Assembly (NCBI GenBank): GCA_963854835.1
Contig: OY978525.1
Location: 6,820,001-6,884,000 of the forward strand
DNA from: Megamerina dolium
Lineage: Eukaryota > Arthropoda > Insecta > Diptera > Megamerinidae
Length of the DNA: 64,000 nt
Direction of reading: 5' to 3'
A program made the position numbers and the translations under genes. The notes beneath the pieces were generated by a model that ran no database searches, was not told where the DNA came from, and saw only the letters and a list, made by a program, of their open reading frames with translations. Position 1 is the first letter of the stretch; each line of letters starts with the position of its first letter. Shown one piece after another: positions 32,301-43,855 of the stretch.

Positions 32301-33500
32301 AATTAAACAGTAGATTGGTTGAGGGGATTTGCTTGCTTTAATTTATTTTAAATATTATATATCGCACTAGACTATTAATGAAAATTTTACGCCATACATT
32401 TGATCTACCTTAACGTATTCATATGAATACATATGAATGTCAATATAAACAACATTGCATTCCATCAACGTATTCTTGATGAAATGCTGTCAATTTTCAA
32501 TTTATTTCTCTTTTATACTATCATCTGTTTTTTTTTGTTCTTTCACAATGTAAATATGAAGAAAGAGAGAGAGAAAAAAAAACGAAGCATAAAACAGAAA
32601 ATAAATCGTGCATGCTTTTAGGCTTCAACAAGAAATAATTCTTATTTTGTATTATTCTACAGCACGTTATGTTAAAGTACTACAAGTAGATAGATATCAA
32701 TGTGATAGTATCGATGACGAAGGCGTTACACTAAAATTCTCCATTTTCGTTAGTTGTTTTCCTTATTGAACATATACGATTGCGTATTATATAATAGAGT
32801 AAATATGCTCAAAAGTATGCAATGTATTTGTAAATACCGTAATATGTTGAAGTACAATATAATATTGATATACAATATGTACGAGTAAGTATGAATATTT
32901 ATGTAGGTATTAAATTCCTGTCATGTACAAGAAAGTGTAGATGCATATCTTTTTCTATCGAAATTTTTTTTTTTCGCTATTTTCCTATATTCCTTCTTGT
33001 ATTATCTATGTACTCCCCCTATGTTGTTATTTACCTCTAGTTGTTTGTATTTGTATGCAATTGTCAAAGTATTGGGTATTGCTAAATTTATACGGCATAA
33101 TTGTATTTGTATTATGTGACTGTCGTACCAGCTAACACAGGTAGTATGAATATACGTCATATAAATAAATAAGATTTATAAAATGATATCGACAAAAACT
33201 TAATGTAATTTTGGCTTGTGCATACATTTATTTATTTGTCATATTCAGACTATCATAAGATTTGCGCTATATGCAATTGGGTATTGTAAATGTAAAAGAA
33301 TACATTCTTTTAAATTGTACCTCAGTATTGAAATACTATTATAATATTAAGTGAAAATTATCAAAAATATATTTATAATTATAATTTATATAAATATTTA
33401 TAAAAGAATGCATATAAAAGTTGCATATTTAAAGGGGACATATTTGTTTTTCATTTTCTGTGGGCTTTTACGTTCTTTGTATAAAAATTTTGTCTAAGAA
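32301..33500. other. AT-rich non-coding DNA
   Basis: Short hydrophobic frames only. No gene is supported. Confidence 0.45.
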
Positions 33501-33505
33501 TACCT

Positions 33506-33675
33506 GTAGTGAAATTTTCCGGCGAATAATTTTCTAAAACATTTTAACCCCCTAGCGACCTTCCAAATGCCATTTTATTCCGATCTTCCAAAAAATGGGT
33601 CAAAATGATCATTTTGTGAGAGAGCTAACGGGTTAAAATGTTCTACAAAATTATTCCTCGTGAAATTTTACTCTA
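33506..33675. repeat. Small inverted repeat (hairpin, ~55-bp arms)
   Basis: The left arm TGAAATTTTCCGGCGAATAA, TTTTCTAAAACATTTTAACC (33510-33549) pairs with the right arm AACGGGTTAAAATGTTCTAC, AAAATTATTCCTCGTGAAAT (33628-33667). A ~65-bp loop separates them. It looks like a small MITE or other hairpin element. No TSD was identified. Confidence 0.75.
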
Positions 33676-35030
33676 CTTATCTAAATTAAAGATTTCGCTA
33701 CAATATGAATTTTAACCCTTTTTTCTCACTTATTCTTTCGTCTTAATTTGGAATCATTCCGTCCCCAGACAGTGAGCTTGAAATTGTTTCATAGTGTTAA
33801 ATATAAATTATAATTACTATATACAAATAAAAAAAAAAAAAAAAAAAAGATTAAGCTCTGAAGGTCCGACGAATATTGGACGAGCTACTCATCAAATGGC
33901 TGGAAAGAGTTAAGAACGGTACGCCTGAAAACCATGATTCCAGTAAGGCATTAAAGGAAACTATTATGATAAAATGATCATAGATATGTACAATATTTAT
34001 GTGCGTGTGAATAAAATCAAATTGATATATTTCACTAATTTATTTTTTTTAGTATTTATCATAGGAATATTACTGATTATGGAGACTCTCTCTCTCTCTC
34101 TCTTTCTCTCTCAAATGTCAAATATTATATTTTATCATATAATAAATACGATTTTTTTAAGATATGCAAATGAGTTAATATTATACTCGTTATATGAGAT
34201 AAAAACATGAATAAGTTTAGTGTATGATAAAATAAGAATATTGCATTTGAACGTGTTCAATCCCAAGCCAAACCAAACGATTTAAAAATATATCATATGT
34301 CCTTCTTCATTTCTATTGTGAATAATTTAAATATTTTGCAATTTATTTTGATACATTTTTTTTGTTGCAATTTTTTACATTTTAGTGCCACATTTTTTGT
34401 TCTTTTATTTGATAAAATTTTTTTCTCTTTACTTAGATTGGCTTGTGATAGTGTAGAAATATTATATATTTTTGCCTCAATGCAATTTTTTATTTGATGT
34501 CCATATTTTTGTTGTTCGCATTTTCAATTTTTTTATTTTTTTTGCTTTGTCATTTTATTTTATTTTATTTCTTCACATTTTTTTTTTTCGGTATCTACAT
34601 ATGTATATTTTTGTTTGATGGCGTTCTTTTGCGTTGACTTATTTTATTTTTTTTTTTTTTTGTCTGGAAAATTTTCTTCTATTTTTTTTTTTTTGGTATT
34701 GTCTGTTTGCCTGTTGACATTGACTTTTGCGTTAACGAACTTTAGTCGACTTATTCTTATTTGAGTCCTTCGTAGCAGTTCTTGTTGTTTTTGTTGTTGT
34801 TGTTGCTTTGGTAACAGTTGCTATTGCTACTCTGATGATTTTGCGTTGATAAAGTGTGGAAACGTTTTTCAATATTGAACGTGATCTGATTTATTTCCCT
34901 TTCATAGGAATCACCAGCATTTTAGCAGCCAATAGAAGAAATTATTGTAGTAGTAGTGGTGGTGTTGGTTGTTGACAGTAGTTCGTGATATTAAAAGAAT
35001 TCTTAAAAAATTTCCATGAAATATATCAGC
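33676..35030. other. AT-rich DNA with poly-A, CT and TTG microsatellites
   Basis: A poly-A tract (~33830-33848), (CT)n at about 34086-34110, many T runs (34640-34694) and (TTG)n near 34786-34804. No gene recognised. Confidence 0.5.
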
Positions 35031-35039
35031 ATTTTGTAG

Positions 35040-35695
35040 GCGCATTCGAAGAAAGACGCATGAGTGTTGTAACGACGAAGAAAGACGTGTACAAAAATAA
35101 GACAAAAAAAGACGCGTAATCATTGTTGACGGCGAACAAAAACGCGTAAGCCTAATTGACGACGAAGAAAGGCGCGTAAACATATTTGACGACGAAGAAA
35201 GACGCTTAACGATTTATCACTCGAGAGTTGGCGTCGTTGCATTCATCTGACCGACTATTTCGTAAATGTAAAATGTAATAATTTAACAGAATAGTAAAAA
35301 TTATTTCTTATTACAATTTATTAGTAATTATAATTAGTGTATTTAATATTTTAGATGTTTTGTCTTATGGATTGGTTGAAGGAATGTGGTGAAAACCAAG
35401 ACGATGGTAAGTGCAATCCATATATTGTATATATTTTATATTTTTACTGATCGCCCAACCAAATGAAAAGATATTGAATTAATAGTACACGATATAGTTT
35501 TTTTTTTGAAAAATAATATTTACGCGTCTTTCTTCGCCGTCAATTATATTTACACGTCTTTCTTCGTCGTCAATTATATTTACAGGTCTTTCTGCACGGT
35601 CAATTATGTGCACGCGTTTTTCTTCGCCGAAGTTATTTTAAGTTATTTTTTCGCCGTCAATTCTTAAGCTCTCGTCTTTCTTTGTATGCACCGAA
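35040..35695. mobile_element. Inverted array of ~33-36-bp GACGACGAAGAAAGACGCG modules around a ~300-bp core
   Basis: The left side has at least five units built on GACGACGAAGAAAGACGCG and GTAAACATATTTGACG (35048-35210). The right side (35518-35690) has at least four units in the opposite orientation: TTTACGCGTCTTTCTTCGCC, GTCAATTATATTTACACGTC and so on. The centre is AT-rich and contains a possible small exon (35355-35406). Modular short repeats in inverted termini are known in FB/Galileo-type foldback transposons. I infer a foldback-like element but see no target duplication or transposase. Confidence 0.65.
35355..35406 (+). other. Possible mini-exon between splice-like signals
   Basis: TTTAATATTTTAG precedes ATGTTTTGTCTTATGG, and the frame MFCLMDWLKECGENQDDG runs into GATG-GTAAGTGC, a textbook donor. 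It sits in the core of the inverted module array. This could be chance; no homology is recognised. Confidence 0.2.
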
Positions 35696-35929
35696 GATTT
35701 GTTCAGGTTATAAAGCAAACCCACCTGGTGAAAGTCAGACGAACAGACCGTCATTTTTAACCTTCCTTCCTCAGATTACTTCCAAATCATTTTTATTTCA
35801 AAAGTAATGAATTTAAATGAAAATAATTTGCCACTTTGAAATTGTCAATTCGCACATAATTTTATAAAAAAAAAAATTATGTGTGAAAAAAATTATCAAG
35901 CAGATGTGACCTTACAGAAACATCAACTT

Positions 35930-37612
35930 CTTCTTCTTATCCGGCCATAACAACCGATGATCGATTTAGGCAGAACATAAAATGCGGCGCCAGTCTTCTC
36001 TGCTCTTCGCTTGCTGGCGCCAATTGGATATTCCAAGCGCCAATATTAGATTACTACCCAATACTAGATTCTTTCAACGGAGGTTTGGTCTTCCTTTTCT
36101 TTTGGGTCCTCCAGCGGGTGCCGAATTAAATACCCTCTTCGCTGGAGCGTCTTTTTTAATTCGCTCGACATGACTTATCCAGCGCAACCGTTGGATTTTA
36201 ATTCTATGATTGATGTCTATGTCAGCGTAGAGCTCATACAGCTTATTAGATAATCGCCATCAACGCAAATAGGTCCGAAGATTCTGCGCAGAACTTTTCT
36301 CTAGAAAACTCCAAGCATCCACTCGTCCGTGGTGGAAATTTTCCAGGCTTCTGCGCCATATGTTAGGACAGAAACAATGAGGGACTTGTAGAGTGCGATT
36401 TTCGATCTTCAAGAGAGGGCTCAACTACTCAATTGCTTACTCAGCCCAAAGTAATACCTGTTAGCAAGAGTTATCCTACGCATTATCTCCAGGCTGACGT
36501 CATTACAGTTGTTGATGCTGGTTCTAAGATAGACGAAATCCTTCACAACCTCTAAAGTGTAATTGTCAAGAGGGACGTGTTATGCAAAACGCCGGGACTC
36601 TTTGTTTGTAGACATTAAGTAATTCGTTTTGCCATCGTTCAGCGTAAGACCCATTCGACTCTCGTTACAATTCAGAGAATGCTGCACTGACTGCTCGCGA
36701 GTTGATAACAATTCTGTTAATATTGTCGGCATACTCCAGCAACATGACACTTTTGTTGAAGATAGTATATAGTGGGTGCCGTAGCTCAGTGGTTATTGTG
36801 TTCGCCTTCTGATCTGTAGGTCGTGGTTCAATCCCCGGCTGATGCATGACAAATTTAATATCGATAAGATTTTTCTTTCGAATGGTACCCACCTGTCGGC
36901 AATTCTTCCGACAGTAACAACTTACCATGAAAAAGCTTCTAAAAGAACTCTGTGACAAAGCTCAGAAAAAGTGATGTCACAAGTGTTCTGCCGTTCGGAA
37001 CCGGCTAAAATAAGTAGGTCCCTTCTAATACTGTCCAAATATAAGAAGTACAACAGTAATGGAAGAGAAGCTCGGCCAATGAGCCCTTTGGGGCTTTAAG
37101 TGCCACATATTTTTTTTTTTTTTTTAGTATAATTTTGTCCATAACAAGGTTGAAGCAGTCATACGATAAATAAATCACCTTGTCTGAAACCCCGTTCGGT
37201 ACTAAACGGGACAACGAGAGTTAAGCAGTGTCATTCTACAAAGTCCAATGAGCTTTGCAGGAATATCGAACTCAGACATTGTTGCGTCCCTTATCGGACT
37301 GTCGAAAGCGGCTTTATAATCGACTTTATAATAATATAATTTTATTCGATCTGAAGCCACACTGACTAGGTCCAATCAGGTTGCTGAGCATAGGCTTCCA
37401 TCTTTCACACAATACGCATGATAAGACCTTGTATGCAATGCTCAGGTGACTTATGCCACGATAGTTGGCGCTAATTGTGTGGTCTCCATTCTTATGTATG
37501 GAGCAGAGAACACTGAGACTCCAATCATCGGGCGTACATTCGTCCAACCATATTCTCCTTATGAGCTGGTGCATGCAGGTGAGCAGCTCATCACCTCATT
37601 GACTAGAAGTTA
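35930..37612 (-). pseudogene. LINE reverse transcriptase ORF2 remnant, minus strand, split by a SINE
   Basis: Read from high to low coordinates: ELLTCMHQLIRRIWLDECTP, DDWSLSVLCSIHKNGDHTIS, ANYRGISHLSIAYKVLS and GPSQCGFR (RT fingers), then DYKAAFDSPIRDATMSEFDI with the first catalytic aspartate, then a decayed GFRQGD.LS-like block and CFNLVMDKI. The SINE at 36775-37125 interrupts here. After it come LEYADNINRI (the YADD box, second aspartate changed to Asn), TLANRYYFGLSKQ, SLIVSVLTYGAEAWK, IKIQRLRW-like and RGRP-like C-terminal blocks and a GGATAAGAAGAAGAAG tail. Stops and frameshifts are frequent. It is the same family as 23671-24007 but much longer; endonuclease and 5' end are missing. Confidence 0.92.
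36773..37130 (+). mobile_element. SINE subfamily A inserted in a LINE
   Basis: The head is GTGGGTGCCGTAGCTCAGTG with GTGGTTCAATCCCCGG as B box. The body ends in AATGGAAGAGAAGCTCGGCC. The 3' module is AATGAGCCCTTTGGGGCTTT, a perfect AGCCC-TTTG-GGGCT hairpin, AAGTGCCACATA and a ~15-base T run. TAGTATA before the head (near 36768) and after the T run (near 37125) is the likely target duplication. The insert splits the LINE's RT gene between its CFNLVM and YADD blocks. Confidence 0.92.
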
Positions 37613-39845
37613 ATTTTAAGTCAATTGCATGGCTAAATACTATAATTTAATCCACATTCATCAGATTTAAGATTAATTAACATATGAAATTTGATTAAAA
37701 TCCAAACATTTCTCCAAATTTTGTAGCATCATAGTATATAACATAAATCACTGTGCGGTCATGGCAAAAAATCTTGAGATAATTGTGAATAAAAAAATAT
37801 ATGTGTATGTGTGAATTTCTTAAAATTTCAACCAAATTCATAACCATTACAATCTCTGGTTCCCTTTTTTTGCTGCTTTTAATTTTGCCATTTATTCATT
37901 TGTTGAAAGGGTTAGAATATGAATATGTAATAGCATCCAGAATCAGTATCTCATAGTATAATCGTTCTACAATATTGGCAATTATTGTTTTTCATATTCG
38001 TATTGTTCGATTGTTTGTTTGTTTACTTGTTATTTGTGTACCGACACGTTTCAATTTCAATTGCAGCATCTGCATAATTGCTTAGTTGATACTCGAATCA
38101 TTGATCATCACCCATATGCTACCCAATGACTACCTTTAACATTTCTCATTCGAAAAAAAAAATTACACAGAACAAAGAGGAACAAATTAAATCAAAGCAA
38201 ATCAATTTCAAAACAATTTCAAAGTGAACATTTCTCTACAATATGCCATAAATATATGAATGAATGGTTGTTGCTATATGTTAGAAGCAAAATGTAGGGG
38301 AAACATAAAAATTGTAAAAAATAAAAATAGGAAAATAATCACATACATATCGGTCTCATTTACCATATCGTTTGAATGCAGTAGCACGTAATCAATAAAA
38401 TTCCTTTAAAATGTTGTTTGTAATTAAAGCAGCCTGTTGGAGCAAAAGAGCAAAAATATGCATATGCTCTTGGTTGGTTGGTAATGAAATATGCAATACT
38501 AATTAAAATCATAAATATGCATGAGATGTACGGATGGTTGGCTAAAGAATCATATTAACATTAGAATTTAGAAATTGCATTTATGAGTGGAAAATTATAT
38601 TAAATATTTTTAGAAAATATGTAAATTATTTTCTATAAATTTTCATAAAATTCAATAGGCTAATTTAGATTCTAATATGAATTCAAAATATGTGTTTGCC
38701 AGATTTTCAATAATTTGCAATTTGGGCATACGATCTATTACTCTGTGTACCGAATTCTTTTAGTGAGTAATTCGTTGGCCAAAAAAACAAAAATTCAAAT
38801 AAATATTCATTTTGATATAACTGATTGATTTTAATACCATTTTGCTAATCTTTAATTAATAATGTTGAAATTTTAGCACAAGAAAGGAGATAAATTGCAA
38901 TTGCAATTCAAATTTTGATTAAGAAATCTACTTCTGCTGAAGTAAAATATGATTTTGCAAGGGAATAAATTATTTCATGTGCATGTTTTAATGTGTTTTA
39001 GATAACTTTTAACCCATAGCATCATACCAAAATAATTTACAAAAAAATATATTCGACACAAAAAAGTTTTTTTTTTTGTATATATGAAAATTTTTTTTTT
39101 TGCAATATCTTAGATATTAGAACTGCTGGAGCAAAATGAAATTCATTATTGTCACTTTCGTCCCAAGCACCATACAAAAAAAAAGGTTATAATTAAAAAG
39201 GAGAAATCATTACAAGACGAGCATAAAATTCAGTAAAATGATTAAGAAGTGCATCGCCTGACACCTAAACGGTTTCCATGGTTAAAGTCCACGAATCAAA
39301 GAATCTTGTCACAAAAAGGGCAAAATATAGGGTCGACTTCCTTAACATATATTTTCGGAACATACCATATTATACTCCACGTAGAGAGGGACTCATTTAT
39401 AAAATTTAAATTAAAAAACAAAATAATTTTTAGCGCTATCAGAATTAATTTTAACTATTTAATATTTTTGCTGAACATACTTCCTATTTGCCTGTGCTTC
39501 TCAACAAAAATGCAATATATCGAGAAATACCCTAGACATTGCCTAGGAAACGCTCCCAGAGCAATGAAATATATATATATGTATGACCGATTCTGATTCC
39601 CAACAAGAACAGTTCCGGTCACGTAACCTAGTAACATGACGGTCACGAGTGTCATTTTAATAGTCACACACACAACCGTGCTTTTTGCTATCACTTTATT
39701 AAGAGCTATGGGAAAAAGGTGCAAAAATTTTTGTATACATGTGATTTTCTATCACCTTCTTACATAAATGTTTACCTCAATACAAGTTACTCACTTATTG
39801 GTTTTTACCCTTCAGTTTAAAGACTTCTTTTCAGACAACGCCGCA
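37613..39845. other. AT-rich non-coding DNA
   Basis: No exon or transposon recognised. A 115-residue frame at 39249-39596 has no motif that I know. Near 39610-39650 two GGTCACG phrases occur close together (CCGGTCACGTAACC, GACGGTCACGAG). Confidence 0.4.
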
Positions 39846-39848
39846 CAT

Positions 39849-39917
39849 ATAGTGCAGTAGCCAAGTGGTTAGACATGAACTCTGCATTGCGAAGGACCCG
39901 AGATGAAATCCCGAAAA
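39849..39917 (+). mobile_element. tRNA-like sequence, probably a second SINE head or a tRNA pseudogene
   Basis: GCAGTAGCCAAGTGGTTAGA contains an A-box-like TAGCCAAGTGG. 33 bases on, GAGATGAAATCCCG is a degraded B box. The acceptor arms do not pair convincingly and an A-rich tail follows. It is not of the SINE family found elsewhere in the window. Confidence 0.35.
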
Positions 39918-40978
39918 GGCCAAATTTAAAAAAATTAATATATTTTATTTTTTTCATTTTTAAAGAATTAATAACATACAATTTTATTGAGTATAGATAA
40001 ATCCGATTGGTTCTTTCTTCAATTCAAAAAAGTGCTTGGGTGGTGGGTAAGTGAATATCAAAAATTGTATGAGTATATTGGTATTATGGTAACATTGTTC
40101 TTGTTGGGTTATTAATTATTCTGTTGCTATACAATTCATAAAACATCAATTCTGTAGGTGAGCCCCTCTCAGGAGTAGATTTGGGGGATAAGTACATTTG
40201 AGCGAAATGTAAAGGCAATTCTGAGTATTTTAATGAATGTTTCAAATTTCATCATTTTGTTAGGGACATTAGGGACAAAATCTGACCTCACCGGGTCTAA
40301 CCAATCACGAATTCCAATTAAGCTGTCCTAAGTAGATATAGATATTATTATATTGTCTGCTGGACAATAGCATTTTATCTGCATGTAATTGTGTGTGCTT
40401 TTTCTTGTTGGTATGCTTCTATTTGTTTTGAGCTACTAACGGTTATAAGACATTTTTCATTCACGTCAATACCTTCGAATATAATTCGCATATGATTTAT
40501 GCAAATCAAACCATAAGTGGTAGAAAAAGATTTTGGTAGAAAAAAGTTTGCAAAATTTTAGCGAAGTTGCTAAAACAGTTTAATAAACAGTTAATACAAC
40601 TTCATTGTACACCAATGCTATTCTTTCGATACTCGGCCCACTCCTGAAAATCTTTTGCTGAATGAATAGACTTCTTTAAGACTTGACAGACGGCCTCTCA
40701 CTAGGATGAGTGCCAGAAGTAACGAGTTGGCATTGGTTATTTCATCAATACATAAGTAGTTAGGTATTTGGTTCTCCCCACACAAGAATAATTGTTTGTG
40801 TCCCTTTTCTTTTAATTTTGGCGGACTAAGTGGTCACCACAACTGTGATAACAAGAGACATGTATATTGTATTGCCTGCTGTAATGAACCGATAATCGAA
40901 TATGTAATCAAAGTTCATCTTACAATTATAATTCACTAATGATTATTAATCGCATACTGTAATAAAATAGTAAATGAG
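39918..40978. other. AT-rich DNA with one weak dispersed-repeat match
   Basis: Near 40155-40300, GTGAGCCCCTCTCAGGAGTA, TATTTTAATGAATGTTTCAA and ATTTCATCATTTTGTTAGGG resemble the dispersed family at 45.9 kb. Otherwise nothing. Confidence 0.35.
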
Positions 40979-41213
40979 AGTTTTGAAAATGAAAGTATTG
41001 AATTACATAACGGTGACAAATTTTTTCCATGTTTAGAAATAAACTGGGGTCGTTAACTTTCGATGGTTCCAAAAAAAAAAATACTAAACAACTCGGCACC
41101 TTGAAACTTAAAAAATATATTTTATAAGGTTGCCACTTTTCACAAAAGTAATTTTTTTCAAACTACTGCCGCCATCTATATGTCAGGTCGGGTAGTTCTG
41201 GGACCGCCCTCTA
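40979..41213 (-). mobile_element. One-ended fragment of the irritans-like mariner
   Basis: Sequence from ATGAAAGTATTGAATTACAT (40990) to GGGTAGTTCTGGGACCGCCC (41189-41209) matches 43637-43850 of the nearly complete copy. It holds one inverted repeat, the 5' leader and the first few codons (minus strand). The rest of the transposase gene and the other inverted repeat are absent. Confidence 0.9.
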
Positions 41214-42620
41214 TATGATTTCTAATGCCAATTGAGTGAGATTTTTGTTTATTGAGTTCATGGAATTAAATTGTATAATTTTACTTTGTAGAGGAGATAT
41301 TTTCTTCAAATTACTGCATACATTTAGGCTGTTTTATTAATTAACTCATATGCAATAAAATTGCCATGATGATACGAATAAATAGCCGCATAAATTAAGC
41401 TTAATTTAATGACTGAATAATAAAATGAGCTTTGTGATTTTTCATATTTTCGATTCAGTTTAAATTTGAAAATACAAAAAAATATACTTATGTTATAGAA
41501 ATAATATGTTCTATATAGTCTAGAAAATACATCAATCTATTTCTCCATGATCTTCTTTCCTCATCCCACAGCAAAATATAAAATATTTACTATTATTTAT
41601 ACAGTGTTTACAACAGTAACGCTCAGGTAACTGACACTGAGTAGATAAACAAGTATTTTACACGTAACATCATTTCAACAGTTGATGCTCTTCGTCCATT
41701 TCTATTTCAATCAAGGTGTAAAGATAACAAAAAAAAAAAAAACACCTCGAGTTGAGTTAAGAAAAACTGTTTGTTTGTATGAAATAAATATGGGTGTGTA
41801 TGTGTGTCTTTCAAAAGAAATGGAAAAATAAATAACTAAATTGAAAAATAAATAGAAAAAAAAATAACATATAACATCATGTAGCGTAGTGCAGTATAGT
41901 GTATTTGTATGTTATTGTTATGTTATGTATATATATATAGTTTTTACGATGCTTCATGTTACGTATACCCATGCCGTATGTATATATGTATGTGTATGTA
42001 CATTATGGTTAGGTGAAATGTGTTTATATGTACATATGTACTCGTATGCATGCATTCTTTTGATTGTAAACAAGATTTTTATGAAGCATAAAATGCTTTT
42101 GACAGATAACAACAGCACACAATAGCAATAACAATGAAAAATTGAAAATAAAATACCAAAGTAAAGCATGAAAAAAATAGTAATAATAATAATAATAAAT
42201 AAATAAACAAAATAAAACTACTATATAACGGTATATAAAACGGAAATACGAATTAACCAGTAAAATGAAAGCAACAGAAAATTTATTGATGCAGTAGCGC
42301 AATGCGTGGTAGTGTCCAGGGTGTTGTTTTTGTTGATATAACAATTGCACTCAGAGTTGAGTATACATACAGTAGCGGTATAGAAATTGAGACACTTTTA
42401 AAACAAACTTTTAATTTTTATGCAATAAAATAAAAATTCACTTTATTCTGGATGTGATTTTCCACATAAATTTGCTTCAAAAAATTCAAAGATCATCCCA
42501 TCAACTGGAAATGGGATAGTCACAATTTTTTTGGGCATAAGAGGGAAATACTTTTCACAGATTCATTGCAGAAAAATAAAAGAAAAAAACATGAGGCAGT
42601 CGTATAGTTAATTATTGGAA
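41214..42620. other. AT-rich DNA with TA/TG and TAA microsatellites
   Basis: TATATG-type repeats near 41910-42050 and (TAA)n near 42180-42197 dominate. Frames on both strands here are translations of these repeats. No gene. Confidence 0.5.
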
Positions 42621-42621
42621 T

Positions 42622-43855
42622 TACGAGCATGGTCCCAGTTCTAGCCGACCTAAGAAAGAAAACACATCAAATTTGGGAAAATTTGTCTTTATTTCTCAAC
42701 ATAATCTCCTTTTAGCACTATACACTTTTTTCAGCGATATTCTATAACTTCGATACCCTGTTTTTAGTATGAACTGTCTGGCTCATTAAAATAGCCATCT
42801 ATCGCAGACTTCACCACTTCATTGTTTGCAAATCTTCTACCACTAAGCAATTTTTTCAAATTTGGAAACAGAAAGTCCGAATCCGAAGGTGCTAAATCTG
42901 GCGAATAAGATGCGTGCTGAAGCAATTCGAGTTTTAACTCAACGATTTGGCCATCGCAGTAGCGGATGTGTGAGCTGGTGCATTGTCTTGATGAAACAAC
43001 ACTTTCTTTTTTCGCCAAATTCGGCCTTTTTTCTTTAATTTCATCACTTAAATGCTACAACCAGTTAGCATAATACTCGCCGTTGATTGTTTTTACTTTT
43101 TGAAGATAATCAATAAAAATTAGCCCACATCCATCCCTAAAAACAGACGCCATAACCTTGCCTGCAGATGGAACTGTCTCGCCTTCCACTGTTTTATTTG
43201 CTCCTTTGTCTCAGGTGTGAAGTCGTGGACCCATGTTTCGTCTATGGTTACGACTCGATGCAAAAATCGGTTTTATTACTGTGAAACATCGCCAAACACT
43301 CTATAGTAATATCTTCACAACGTTATTTTTATTCTATTGTGAGCAAACGCGGCACCCATCTTGCATACAGCTTTTTCATCTCCAAATTATCGGTCAATAT
43401 ACGATGTATAGCACTTTTTGATATGCCTGTAATTTCACCAAGCTCACGCACCTTCAGCCGGTGATCGTCTAATACCATTTTCTGGATTTTCTTAACCGTT
43501 TCTGGCGTGACCACCTCAATTGGTCGACCACTACGGTGTTCGTCTTGGCAATATTTTATGGTCGTAAACGAAGGAGCAGACTCCCCCAGAGTAGAATCTA
43601 GTTCGGCTTTAATATTCGTTGGACTGAGACTTTTCAAATGAAAGTATTGAATTACATAACGGTGTTCCATGTTTACAAATTCACTGAGGTCATTAATTTA
43701 CGATGGCTACAAAAAAAAAAAATACTAAACAACATTGCGCCTTGAAATTTAAAACATATGATTTATAGGGTTGCCACTTTTCACCAAAGTAATTTTTTTC
43801 AAGCTACTGCCGCCATCTATATGTCAGGTCGGGTAGTTCTGCGACCGCTCTCGTA
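42622..43855 (-). mobile_element. Nearly full-length irritans-like mariner with TIRs and TA duplication
   Basis: The element is 42624-43853 (1,230 bp). One end starts CGAGCATGGTCCCAGTTCTA, the other, reversed, CGAGAGCGGTCGCAGAACTA. TA lies at 42622-42623 and 43854-43855. The gene runs on the minus strand. It is the longest of three related copies (others at 4.7 and 41.0 kb) and serves as their reference. Confidence 0.95.
42760..43670 (-). pseudogene. Mariner transposase (irritans-like), near full length but frameshifted
   Basis: The start MEHRYVIQYFHLKSLSPTNI is followed by the first helix-turn-helix, a small deletion near KYCQDEHRSGRP, then VVTPETVKKIQKMVLDDHRL, KVRELGEITGISKSAIHRIL (second helix-turn-helix) and NLEMKKLYARWVPRLLTIE. 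A frameshift follows near 43330, and the segment with the first aspartate is changed (ETWVH- and TPETKEQ-like pieces are recognisable). The last part has HQDN-like and LAPSDSDFLF blocks carrying the second and third aspartates, then GRRFANNEVVKSAIDGYFNE. Frameshifts and stops make it inactive, but most of the protein can be traced. Confidence 0.92.

Noticed and set aside
35040..35695. CRISPR-like regular repeats
   Set aside because: The modules vary in length and sequence, run in opposite orientations on the two sides and lie in a eukaryotic genome. A foldback-type structure explains them better.
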